Shown piece after piece: positions 14,830 to 22,874 of a stretch of DNA of 22,874 nucleotides. The stretch comes from a virus. Positions within the stretch are counted from its first letter, which is position 1; the number at the start of each line of letters is the position of its first letter. Made by a program: the position numbers and the translations under genes. The stretch covers positions 1 to 22,874 of the IMG/VR virus record IMGVR_UViG_3300048126_000541; one strand, written 5' to 3'. The notes below the pieces were generated by a model. The model searched no databases, had not been told where the DNA came from, and was given only the letters and a program-made list of their open reading frames with translations.

Positions 14830-16797
14830 ATGGCAACACCACTAGTAAGGATTCCACAGGAACAAGGCGGTACATTATATGCATTCGCTAGTGCTGCAAG
14901 AGATTTAACCAGGGCATATTACAATCCTGATATAAACTTTGAATTTTCAAAGTTTGCTCTTTTAGATATTCCTGTAGTATCTGAGCCGGCCCAAGGCTCT
15001 ACAAATAACTACATTCAGTTTGACAACCTATTTGAAGGAGGACCGGTTGCGCAAAACCAATCTGCGCCATCATACGATCCTACAGTCCCGGATGATTCTG
15101 CGAATCGCCATTTCGCGCAGACATTCCAAAACTACGCGTTAAATCTTGAAAATTATATTCTTACTGACGACGATTTTGATTCTACTGTATACACAAGCGA
15201 TGCTGAAAAGATATTTTTTAAATATCTTAATCACCTGGGTGCATTTAGAGTTAGAACCGCCACTTCACAAGAAGTAGCAACAGGTTATTCAAGGGTTATT
15301 GAAGAAGATGATTCTGTGTTAACCGGAAGTGAATACAGCCAGGTTGTAAAATACCTTGGAGAAATAGATGTAACCAACGATAAGAATTATGGTGGTGAAG
15401 TATTTAGTGAGATATTTATCAACGTCCCTTCTAATGTAGGATATACTCCTGAAATTCTATTTAAAGCAGCCGACTTTAATACTACAACGAGTTCATATCA
15501 ACCTACTGGCAACTTTATTAATGGAAGAGATAATCAAACACATCCTGACCCTAATATAAATTTAGACCCACTAGCGGATAATAATCAAGGTACTCTCAAT
15601 GTAGATGAGACACAAGTTTATAGTTATGGAATTGAGTGGGACCCTGCTTATTACGCAAAAATAGATAACGATCCCTCTTTAAACAATATGTTAGAGTGGT
15701 CTAGAAGAGGTGGTGATTTTAGATTTAATGCTATTGCGGTTTACTATGACTTATATTCTAAGTCTAACGCAGGAAATAGAGCAACAAACTTATATGGAAT
15801 AATTATATTAGACCAGTGGAAATATGATTCAGGTTCTACTGGATGGTATATTCCTGAACTATCTAAATTTAAGCCTAATGAAATTACAGGTTTAAATGGA
15901 AATGCTTTTGCATTAAAATTAAATCTTAAGTTTAATTCTTCACTTGACAATGTCGGTGTTGAGAAAAACATTAATGATTACACTACATTCTCAATGGACG
16001 TATTCTTTGATACTACGTCAGCTCTTGAAAATGCTACTGAAATTTTAAAAAGTGCAAACAACAGATACAGTAAGATTGCCGAAAGATTAGACAATCTGGA
16101 AAATGTAATTCTCACATCTTCACAACTACAGAATCTAAATACTAGAATGGATGAAATAGAAGAAGACGTTCAGAATGCATCTCTTAATTTAAAGAGCCCA
16201 TCATCTTTACTAGAATTAATTACATCAGTTAACGGTAGAGTAAATGACGTTATATCAGGTACAATACCTACTTCTGTACAATACAATACAGACGTTATTA
16301 AACAGGGTGCAGGTGTATTATTAGAAAAATCTAATCAAAAATTAAAACTGACAAACACAGGTGGTGTATATTCTATGAGCGAGTTATTTTCAATAGACCT
16401 AGTATCTAAAGTGATTAGCCCTACTGAAATTACTTCAGCCACTCCATTTAATCCTGTCACTGCTTCTGTAAATGGAATCTGGGCAAGATTAAAGAATTTT
16501 GAAAACTTACTTAGAATCAACATAGATAGTGGAGATATACCAAGTGGTTCTAATCTGAATATATACTTAGATGATAGTGTAGTTTCTTTCAAAAAAGGAC
16601 AAGTTGTAAAACTTTCTTTTAAGACCGAACTACCTAACATGTCTGGAAAGACAATAAGAGTTTGGACCGATAAAATCGGTGGTTGGGTTATGAAACATGA
16701 AATTTCAGGAGCACAACTTTTAAGTAACAAACCTTACATCGAACTAATTTGTATCGATGAAACAAATAAAACGTTAGAATCTGACATTATTAGATAA
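14830..16797 (+). CDS. Large baseplate-periphery structural protein (T4 gene 8/9 position)
   Basis: A 655-residue virion protein. The N-terminal half is beta-rich and aromatic (GGTLYAFASAARDLTRAYYN, FSKFALLDIPVV, then HFAQTFQNYALNLENYIL), with a middle domain containing EWSRRGGDFRFNAIAVYYDLY. Residues about 396-480 are predicted coiled coil (LENATEILKSANNRYSKI, RLDNLENV, NLNTRMDEIEEDVQNAS). The C-terminal 170 residues are beta-structured (VLLEKSNQKLKLTN, LNIYLDDSVVSFKKGQVVKL). I read it as a body domain, a trimeric stalk and a distal or joining domain. It sits in the place of T4 genes 8-9 but is about twice the length of gp8, and I see no clear gp8 signature, so the equivalence is positional. 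It ends two bases before the next start. Confidence 0.5.
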   Translation: MATPLVRIPQEQGGTLYAFASAARDLTRAYYNPDINFEFSKFALLDIPVVSEPAQGSTNNYIQFDNLFEGGPVAQNQSAPSYDPTVPDDSANRHFAQTFQNYALNLENYILTDDDFDSTVYTSDAEKIFFKYLNHLGAFRVRTATSQEVATGYSRVIEEDDSVLTGSEYSQVVKYLGEIDVTNDKNYGGEVFSEIFINVPSNVGYTPEILFKAADFNTTTSSYQPTGNFINGRDNQTHPDPNINLDPLADNNQGTLNVDETQVYSYGIEWDPAYYAKIDNDPSLNNMLEWSRRGGDFRFNAIAVYYDLYSKSNAGNRATNLYGIIILDQWKYDSGSTGWYIPELSKFKPNEITGLNGNAFALKLNLKFNSSLDNVGVEKNINDYTTFSMDVFFDTTSALENATEILKSANNRYSKIAERLDNLENVILTSSQLQNLNTRMDEIEEDVQNASLNLKSPSSLLELITSVNGRVNDVISGTIPTSVQYNTDVIKQGAGVLLEKSNQKLKLTNTGGVYSMSELFSIDLVSKVISPTEITSATPFNPVTASVNGIWARLKNFENLLRINIDSGDIPSGSNLNIYLDDSVVSFKKGQVVKLSFKTELPNMSGKTIRVWTDKIGGWVMKHEISGAQLLSNKPYIELICIDETNKTLESDIIR

Positions 16798-16799
16798 AC

Positions 16800-19700
16800 A
16801 TGAGCGCTAGCAATTCTATATCACATCTACTCGAACAATTCTTAGAATTAAACACTAATTCCTTAGAAACATTTGAACGCATTAACGAAGCTATAACTAC
16901 TGATAAACAAACAGTAACTATTAATATATTTGACGATGCCAAGGGAGAACTTAGACCTATCCAAATCCCTGCCTTCGGGTATCTAAAAAGAGAGGTAGAA
17001 AGATTAGATAAGAATGTGAAAGCTATTTCAGGCTTAGATAATAATTCAGTTAACATTAGATTAAAGGATGGTTCTTTTAAAAGAATACATACTGCGAAAT
17101 TAAAGTCGCCAGCAAAGGATATAAAGAACCTAGCGGCTCCTGTAAACTTTAGTACTAAATTAAATGAGTTTTTTGAGGATTTCTTAAATCCTTTATTAAC
17201 TATTAACTTAGACGTAACTGGACAGATTCCTGTAGAAACTGAAAGAGTTTATCTAGAGAGATTTATATTTGATAGTAATGATTTAGCAACGTCAACTGCA
17301 TTTGAAGAAGCCTACAAAGGTGAAAGCGAATTAGATTACACTGCTTTTAAAAATGAAATAGCGGAAAACAATTACAAATATCACGTAGACAGTGAAGTTG
17401 TAGATATGCCGATGAGAGAGGTTCAATATAAAGGAGCCTTTGATGTAATTAACATATCTAACGAGCAAAAATCTCAAGTAGTAGACGGTGTTACTAATAC
17501 TAAGAGTATAAAATTATTTACATTGAATAAGCTTACATATTCTGATTCTTCAAAGTCTATGAAAGACACTGAGGTTTTAAGAGTAGGAGATTCACTTGTA
17601 GTAAACAGTGGAAACTATAACACAAGATATGAAATCATTTCAATTGATAACTCTACATTACAAGTTGAGTTAAAATTAATAGAAGGATTTGAAAATATAA
17701 AAATAGGTTCGGAGTCTTTAATTGTTCATAAAGGAATAGATTCTAATCTAGAAATAGAAGTTAAAATAGGTTACAATGAGCGTCAAGTAGTTTTTATTAA
17801 AGCTATTGACCCTGTTTCTAAATTACCTTCAAATGAATATTCTCCAGGTATTGGATTTTATTCTAACGAATTAACTATCGTGTTAGATGACGGAAGTACA
17901 CAGAGTTTAGCAATGTACTATAAAGATTCAGTTGCTGATTTTGGACAATTTATCAAATCATTAAAGGTGGATTATATACCACCTGCTTCTGAAGGAATTG
18001 AACCAGATTCACCTGTCTTAAACTCTGCAAACTTTAAGGTAGTACAAATTAACAAACACTTAACGGATAATACTACAACTGAACAAATAAAACAGTTGAA
18101 GTCTGATAAAACATCGGCCGAGCAACAGCTTGTAAAATTAGACAGTACTATTAGAAAGAAGAGAGCTCTTTTTAACACTAAGAAATTTCAATCTAAAATT
18201 GAAAAAGACAATTTAAGAAGTGAACTGTCATCTCTAGTTTCTCAAAGAGAGTCTGAGACCAAGTTCTACTCATCAGCGGTAACACAAATAAAATCAACTT
18301 CACAATCAACCGATATTGCTAAAATTTCTCCTAAATTCAGAGTAAGAGGTTTTTGGTCTATTCCTGAATCTAAAGATGTAGGAGAAGGTATTTCACAAGA
18401 AGTTGTACAATTTAAGATTAGATACAGATACGTTTCAACATCTGGAAAAACTTCACAGGTTGAACAAATCAATTTTGAAGATTCTATAAATGACACTAGT
18501 AAAACAGCGGCCTTTTCAAACTGGGTTGAAGTTGAAGGACCAGTTAGAAAAAGAAAGATATTAGACAACGGGAGATATAGCTGGGTTTTAGAGAGTGAAG
18601 AAGACGCACAAGCAATAAACTTTAACTCTTTAGATATTTCTATTAATAGCGGTGAAGTAGTTGAAATCATGGTAAAATCTTTATCAGAAGCTGGATTCCC
18701 TGCAAACCCTATTGAATCTGAATGGTCAGACATTATTAAAGTTGAATTCCCGGATGGAGAATTAAATACTGACGGAATTGGTGAACTTTTAACTCAAAAT
18801 GAATTAGATAATTTAAAAGTAGAATTAAGAGCTGATTTAGAAGCAGAGGGCTTGTTTACACACCTTGCGGACGGATTCTCTTCTAATGAAACTTACTTTG
18901 CACATAATGCTGTTAATCTTGCTTCAGGATTTTTAACAGGTGAACAATCACCTATTTCAGTGTATGATAAACTTACTGAAATGCAAGCTACTATAGATAG
19001 ATTAACGGCTGCTATAACAGGTGCCGTTGGAGAGTTACAAGTTTCGATTGTAGATGAAGATGGAAATGAGAGAAGAGTTAAAAACAACTCTACTATTAAA
19101 TTATTTGCAGGATACTATGTAGATGAATTACCTGCAACTGATAAAAAAGGATTTATTGTAACTAAGAACTATAAGATTGAGTTATCAAACACTAAGTCAA
19201 CCGCTTTAGAATTAGTTTCAAAATTAGTAGGAGATATTACACAACCTGCATTTATTTCTAGTACTAGTACTGCATTCGGTTTAGGAACCGGAACTATAGA
19301 TTCTACGGTGGCAGATAATACATATTATACGACTGAAGGAAAATATGATTTAGTTCCTGTTGGTTATCAAAACATAGATGCTGCACAAGCATCTGCTAAT
19401 ACGTATTTTAATTCTATTCCTAATCAATCAACTCAATTAAATGGTCAGTTTATCTACTCAAGATTTAAGAATGTAGCAAACAGTGAAGCAAACTATGTCG
19501 AGACTGATGTACATGCTGGAGATGAAACAGGATATGACATTTATGAATATGGTCTAAGTTACAATTCATGTACACCTGAAAACGATGGAACTAAAGACTG
19601 GTCCGATAGTAACAACATTACTACACAAACCTACACTGATTCATCAGGTCAAAATGAATATATTTGGAATGGAGAGTATCAACCTATAACAGGTAATTCT

Positions 19701-20495
19701 GCTCCTTATTCAGGAGGTGAACCAAAATTAACCAAATTGAATACGGTTACTGCAACTGCTTATGATAACGGTATATTTTTACATGCAGACCACCCGTTAA
19801 TTAACTCACACATAGCTGAAGTAGAATCTACTGGAAATGCTGGACTTAGCTCTTTAGATATTCAAAGTAATGGTATGGTAGGTTTTGCTAAAACTGCACC
19901 GAAAAGAGCTAATGATGTAGATGGTAAAAAACAAACCCCTTTAAGAATAATTAATAATATAGATAATACAGGTTCAGAAAGTATTAGAAAAACTATTAAG
20001 CAAGGGTTTGAAGCTAACGATCAATACTTATTAGGTGGTAAATCATGTGGTTCTTTCTTATACTTGGCACCTATTAATACTTCATCGATTGTAGTTGATG
20101 CTAATAATAAGTTTGGTAAAAAGAGAATTAATGCTGGAGATGGTAATTCAATTTCAGTAGACATGGTTTTCCAATATAGAATGACAGACTATAATTCAGA
20201 AGGTTCAACTGGAAATGGCCGAGTAGGCGGTGTTGTATCTAACTTCTTTACAAATCTGACATATTCTAAGAAAATAGGAATTGACTTAATAGATTCTTTT
20301 AGTAATGCATTCTCATTTGATGTAGAAGTGTTTGCAAAATACAGAGCAACTGGAAGAAATGTTAATTCTATTACAAGTAGACAACTTTCAAGATTTAGAT
20401 TAACCGGCCCAATGGGCTTAGGATACAGAAGCTTTATTGACGGTGAATATGACTTTAGTAGCGACATTCAGTACAACTTAAGATATTTCCAATAG
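16800..20495 (+). CDS. Giant tail/baseplate protein with coiled coil and fibronectin-like region
   Basis: The largest complete gene here, 1231 residues. In order: an N-terminal helical part (about 1-85); beta-rich domains (about 120-410); a coiled coil (about 421-500, EQIKQLKSDKTSAEQQLVKL and LRSELSSLVSQRE); a fibronectin-III-like region (about 511-650, FRVRGFWSIPE, VVQFKIRYRYVSTSGK, AFSNWVEVEGPVRKR, VEIMVKSLSEAGFPANP) like those in host-contact proteins; and a long C-terminal part (about 800-1231) rich in Asn, Ser, Thr and Tyr, ending RYFQ. The layout suggests a hub-attached or peripheral protein with a distal, possibly receptor-binding, end. It ends with TAG; readthrough would add only ten residues before a TAA. 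No peptidase or glycosidase motif was recognised. Confidence 0.5.
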   Translation: MSASNSISHLLEQFLELNTNSLETFERINEAITTDKQTVTINIFDDAKGELRPIQIPAFGYLKREVERLDKNVKAISGLDNNSVNIRLKDGSFKRIHTAKLKSPAKDIKNLAAPVNFSTKLNEFFEDFLNPLLTINLDVTGQIPVETERVYLERFIFDSNDLATSTAFEEAYKGESELDYTAFKNEIAENNYKYHVDSEVVDMPMREVQYKGAFDVINISNEQKSQVVDGVTNTKSIKLFTLNKLTYSDSSKSMKDTEVLRVGDSLVVNSGNYNTRYEIISIDNSTLQVELKLIEGFENIKIGSESLIVHKGIDSNLEIEVKIGYNERQVVFIKAIDPVSKLPSNEYSPGIGFYSNELTIVLDDGSTQSLAMYYKDSVADFGQFIKSLKVDYIPPASEGIEPDSPVLNSANFKVVQINKHLTDNTTTEQIKQLKSDKTSAEQQLVKLDSTIRKKRALFNTKKFQSKIEKDNLRSELSSLVSQRESETKFYSSAVTQIKSTSQSTDIAKISPKFRVRGFWSIPESKDVGEGISQEVVQFKIRYRYVSTSGKTSQVEQINFEDSINDTSKTAAFSNWVEVEGPVRKRKILDNGRYSWVLESEEDAQAINFNSLDISINSGEVVEIMVKSLSEAGFPANPIESEWSDIIKVEFPDGELNTDGIGELLTQNELDNLKVELRADLEAEGLFTHLADGFSSNETYFAHNAVNLASGFLTGEQSPISVYDKLTEMQATIDRLTAAITGAVGELQVSIVDEDGNERRVKNNSTIKLFAGYYVDELPATDKKGFIVTKNYKIELSNTKSTALELVSKLVGDITQPAFISSTSTAFGLGTGTIDSTVADNTYYTTEGKYDLVPVGYQNIDAAQASANTYFNSIPNQSTQLNGQFIYSRFKNVANSEANYVETDVHAGDETGYDIYEYGLSYNSCTPENDGTKDWSDSNNITTQTYTDSSGQNEYIWNGEYQPITGNSAPYSGGEPKLTKLNTVTATAYDNGIFLHADHPLINSHIAEVESTGNAGLSSLDIQSNGMVGFAKTAPKRANDVDGKKQTPLRIINNIDNTGSESIRKTIKQGFEANDQYLLGGKSCGSFLYLAPINTSSIVVDANNKFGKKRINAGDGNSISVDMVFQYRMTDYNSEGSTGNGRVGGVVSNFFTNLTYSKKIGIDLIDSFSNAFSFDVEVFAKYRATGRNVNSITSRQLSRFRLTGPMGLGYRSFIDGEYDFSSDIQYNLRYFQ

Positions 20496-20496
20496 G

Positions 20497-20536
20497 TTTT
20501 GGTTATACAAATGTTGATATATAGCTAAAACCAAAA
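20497..20536 (+). repeat. Inverted repeat after the giant gene
   Basis: TTTTGGTT (20497-20504) and AACCAAAA (20529-20536) are perfect 8-base complements separated by 24 bases, filling most of the 54-base gap. The loop contains the GATATATAG motif. No T-run follows, so it is not a standard terminator; it could fold in RNA or mark a regulatory site around the candidate promoter. Confidence 0.35.
20516..20524 (+). promoter_or_regulatory. Candidate late promoter element before the last gene
   Basis: GATATATAG lies 34 bases before the ATG at 20550, close to the 33-base spacing of the 6813 copy. GTTATAC occurs seven bases upstream here and ten bases upstream of the 5467 copy. It differs from the other two copies at the last positions, so support is weak. 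Confidence 0.28.
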
Positions 20537-20549
20537 ATAGGTCCGATTA

Positions 20550-22874
20550 ATGGCTGCTACAAATTTACAATCCCAAAACAATTTAGTAGAAAATAAATCA
20601 TTCGCAATTTTAAGGGCTAACCCAAAGCTTAGTACAAACACTAAATTGGTAGTTGATTCTTCTAACGATATTTATTTAAGTTCATTCAAGGCTAACAGAA
20701 CCTTGTCTAGGGCAGAGTATCAGAAGTTCGAATTGAAGGAAAGCGGAAACTATTCTCGAGATATTGCTAGGTTTTTTAATAAAATATCAAAAGACGATAG
20801 GTATCAGGTTTCCAGAAAAAATAATGATTTAACAGTATATTCTGACTATGCATCTCAATACGAGAATCAATATACGTACGGAGCTTCTTTTAATTCTACT
20901 AAATTATATGATGAGCAATATAAAATCTTAGCACCTATGTGGTTAGATAAGGTTATGCCTAGCAAGTTTATAGTTTACAGGGTTGAAGGAGTTGACTATG
21001 AAGAAAGGTATGACAAGGGTATAGCTGGTCAGAATTCTAGAATTTTAGACCTTTTAAAAGATGCAACTATTGTTAAGACCTTTGATTTAAAGGATTCAAA
21101 AGTAGGAAGTTATCTAGATAATCACGTAAATAACCCTTTATTTCCATCTTCTCCTTTGAGTTTCTCATTTGAAGAAGATGAGCCATGTATGTATAGAGGC
21201 ATTGATGTCGTCAAAGGTGGCTTTGTGAGTAAACCTGAATATTTAGAAGATGAATTTTATAGAAAAGACTCTTTAGAAATTTTAAGTAATGAATTAATTA
21301 CTGAGGGTTTTAAAAGAAATGGAATTGCAATAGCCAACTTAATGAATCTAGAATTTTTATTCGACGATTCAACGGCAACGGACTATAAAGTTTATAGATA
21401 CTTCGGATTATATGTCGATGATATAAAGGAAGGTTCTTTTGATTGTATAGGTGTTAATAGATCGGGTGTAATTCAAATAGAAAAAGACAGTTATACTACG
21501 GTATATCCTTTACCAATAGGCTTAAAGGAAAGAGACATGTTTATCTCAACTGATGAAACTACAAAACCTATCCTATCGTATATAAAAAATAAAGATGGTA
21601 AGTTATTTCATGTCAAGAATTTAACTAAGTTTAAACCGGACTCTATTCCTGTTTCGTTAAATAGCGCCGAAGATATTAAAACATTTGAAGGTTTAGCTAA
21701 ATCAAAAATTAATTTACCTTGTTTGCCCGAAAAACCAGCAACTAAAGGATTTATACAGCTAGATGTAATCGCTGTTCCTAATCATAATGATAGGTTTTTT
21801 ATACTAGATAAGTCAGAATTAGAGATTGAAGAATATAATTTAGGTAATTTCACAATCGTTGCAGACCAATCTTTACCAGCTGGTACTCATTCTACATATA
21901 GATTTTCAAATCAAGGTAGTCTGGAGATGATTGCGGTTGCTATATCAAAGGCAATTCAAGAGGGCCAAATCATGATGTACGATACTATGGTAAATGGAAC
22001 CTTAGTGACAATAAAAGATTACGGTATAGGTAGCGATAGAAATAAGACTGCCCTGGGAATTTTAAGTGCAAATATAGTTGACTTTTTAGAGATTAAAACG
22101 GGTGTATCAAATGACATCGGTTTAAATCAAGTGGCTATACCTTCTAGTACAAATACTGTGTTTTCGGATTGGAATATCTTTACAATGACAGGTGGTTCAC
22201 AACAGGGTCAAGCTCTTTTAGTTGCTGATATTGATTTGCCTAAAGTTTCAGTCGGACAAAGCGTAAAAATTCCTAAGTCTAATAAGTTCATAAAAATAAT
22301 CTCTATAGTTAGCGATCCTGAAAGGCCAGGATTTAATAGAGTTGTTTTTAATAAACAAACTAAGTTAGCAAGTGATAATGTAATAGAACTCTATGAAGAT
22401 TACAGTGTTGAATTTGGTAAATTTTCAGTATATGATTTTAAAGATTTTGATTATGACTTTTATGACACTACATACTCAGACCCAGGTGAACTACAATACG
22501 AAGAAGAAGCGTTATTTGAATTTTTAAATGATGTATTAGAAGTTGAAGACCCTGACACTGAAGAAATAGGAGCCTCTAAAATTAGTTCTGAATATGACCG
22601 ACTTCATGAAAATCAATTAAAACAAACTTCTCTTACAAGTAGAGTAGTTCCCTGTATTTCTAAATTTGCACTGAAAGATTCTACTAATGCAAGAAATTTA
22701 AATTATCTTCTAACTGCAAGTGAGGCGTTTGGAGTAGACAATATGTCGCCTTCAGTAGATGATGATGAAGGTAGAAAGTTTGAATCTCTTAATATGGAAT
22801 ATTTTCATATAAATAAGTTTCCTAAAAAAGCTGAATATAATGCTACAGATGACGTTAAAAAAGATTTAAATAGT
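20550..22874 (+). CDS. Very large virion structural protein (5' part; continues past window)
   Basis: An open frame of 775 codons with no stop before the right edge. The start is taken at the ATG that follows the 54-base gap (GATTAATGGCTGCT), giving MAATNLQS. Residues 18-37 (FAILRANPKLSTNTKLVVDS) and the following beta segment form a domain I recall from very large uncharacterised structural proteins of uncultured tailed phages. Around 130-147 is MWLDKVMPSKFIVYRVEG, another conserved-looking block. The rest is beta-rich with acidic linkers (for example 640-690). It comes after the baseplate-periphery genes and is likely part of the tail fibre or baseplate apparatus. The function is not known to me, and the C-terminus, which would decide it, is outside the window. 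Confidence 0.6.
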   Translation, partial: MAATNLQSQNNLVENKSFAILRANPKLSTNTKLVVDSSNDIYLSSFKANRTLSRAEYQKFELKESGNYSRDIARFFNKISKDDRYQVSRKNNDLTVYSDYASQYENQYTYGASFNSTKLYDEQYKILAPMWLDKVMPSKFIVYRVEGVDYEERYDKGIAGQNSRILDLLKDATIVKTFDLKDSKVGSYLDNHVNNPLFPSSPLSFSFEEDEPCMYRGIDVVKGGFVSKPEYLEDEFYRKDSLEILSNELITEGFKRNGIAIANLMNLEFLFDDSTATDYKVYRYFGLYVDDIKEGSFDCIGVNRSGVIQIEKDSYTTVYPLPIGLKERDMFISTDETTKPILSYIKNKDGKLFHVKNLTKFKPDSIPVSLNSAEDIKTFEGLAKSKINLPCLPEKPATKGFIQLDVIAVPNHNDRFFILDKSELEIEEYNLGNFTIVADQSLPAGTHSTYRFSNQGSLEMIAVAISKAIQEGQIMMYDTMVNGTLVTIKDYGIGSDRNKTALGILSANIVDFLEIKTGVSNDIGLNQVAIPSSTNTVFSDWNIFTMTGGSQQGQALLVADIDLPKVSVGQSVKIPKSNKFIKIISIVSDPERPGFNRVVFNKQTKLASDNVIELYEDYSVEFGKFSVYDFKDFDYDFYDTTYSDPGELQYEEEALFEFLNDVLEVEDPDTEEIGASKISSEYDRLHENQLKQTSLTSRVVPCISKFALKDSTNARNLNYLLTASEAFGVDNMSPSVDDDEGRKFESLNMEYFHINKFPKKAEYNATDDVKKDLNS

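Noticed and set aside
354-20467. Minus-strand open frames of 60-155 codons scattered through the window
   Set aside because: All lie opposite clearly coding + strand genes with recognisable domains or consistent late-gene layout, and their translations are low-complexity Ser/Leu/Phe strings typical of antisense reading of AT-rich coding DNA.
20493-20495. TAG read as a sense codon, as in some large gut phages with altered codes
   Set aside because: TAA, TGA (2812-2814, 8136-8138) and TAG all end genes at sensible places. Readthrough of this TAG adds only ten residues before TAA, and no long frame is interrupted by TAG.
1-22874. CRISPR arrays, tRNA genes, insertion sequences, diversity-generating retroelement repeats, integrase or attachment sites
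   Set aside because: I looked for repeat-spacer patterns, cloverleaf sequences, transposase or reverse-transcriptase motifs and long repeats, and saw none. The gaps are too short to hold them.

Overview
The window reads as a stretch of the late, virion-structural region of a large contractile-tailed (myovirus) phage with a T4-like baseplate. All sixteen genes lie on the + strand and are packed end to end; the longest gap is 149 bases. The DNA is AT-rich (roughly two thirds A+T by eye). Almost every start codon is preceded by an A-rich leader and none by a clear AGGAGG-type ribosome binding site. That style fits a phage of Bacteroidetes (for instance marine flavobacteria), but the host is an inference from composition and leader style, not a proof. 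All three stop codons end genes and no long frame is broken, so the standard bacterial code fits.

Layout. Block 1 (1-5448): the tail end of an unknown gene, a gp27/gpD-like baseplate hub, a protein that may be a tube initiator (gp48/gp54-like), a gp5/gpV-like OB-fold spike without a lysozyme domain, and a 640-residue structural protein with an Ig-like insert. Block 2 (5449-8138) is the unusual part. It holds a four-domain homologue of ribosomal protein S1, a hairpin, a rho-independent terminator, and a glutamine-synthetase-fold amidoligase-like protein ending in a pentapeptide-like beta-helix. The S1 and amidoligase-like genes share the same 11-base upstream motif, AGATATATAAA. Block 3 (8194-22874) returns to baseplate genes: an unassigned 277-residue protein, gp25, gp6 (baseplate J-like), a 90-residue basic protein, a gp7/tail-protein-I-like wedge protein with PKD-like domains, a short fibre-like protein, two large appendage or periphery proteins, and the first 775 residues of another very large structural protein that runs off the window.

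How they work together. The hub, tube initiator and spike would form the central baseplate hub. gp25, gp6 and the gp7-like protein would form the wedges around it, and the large proteins after them would build the periphery and receptor-contact apparatus. The order 25-6-7-like-periphery follows T4 gene order. The S1 homologue may bind host ribosomes and favour phage late mRNAs whose leaders lack Shine-Dalgarno sequences. The amidoligase-like enzyme may form an amide or isopeptide bond on a protein or small molecule during the late phase. These last two roles are hypotheses from family and context.
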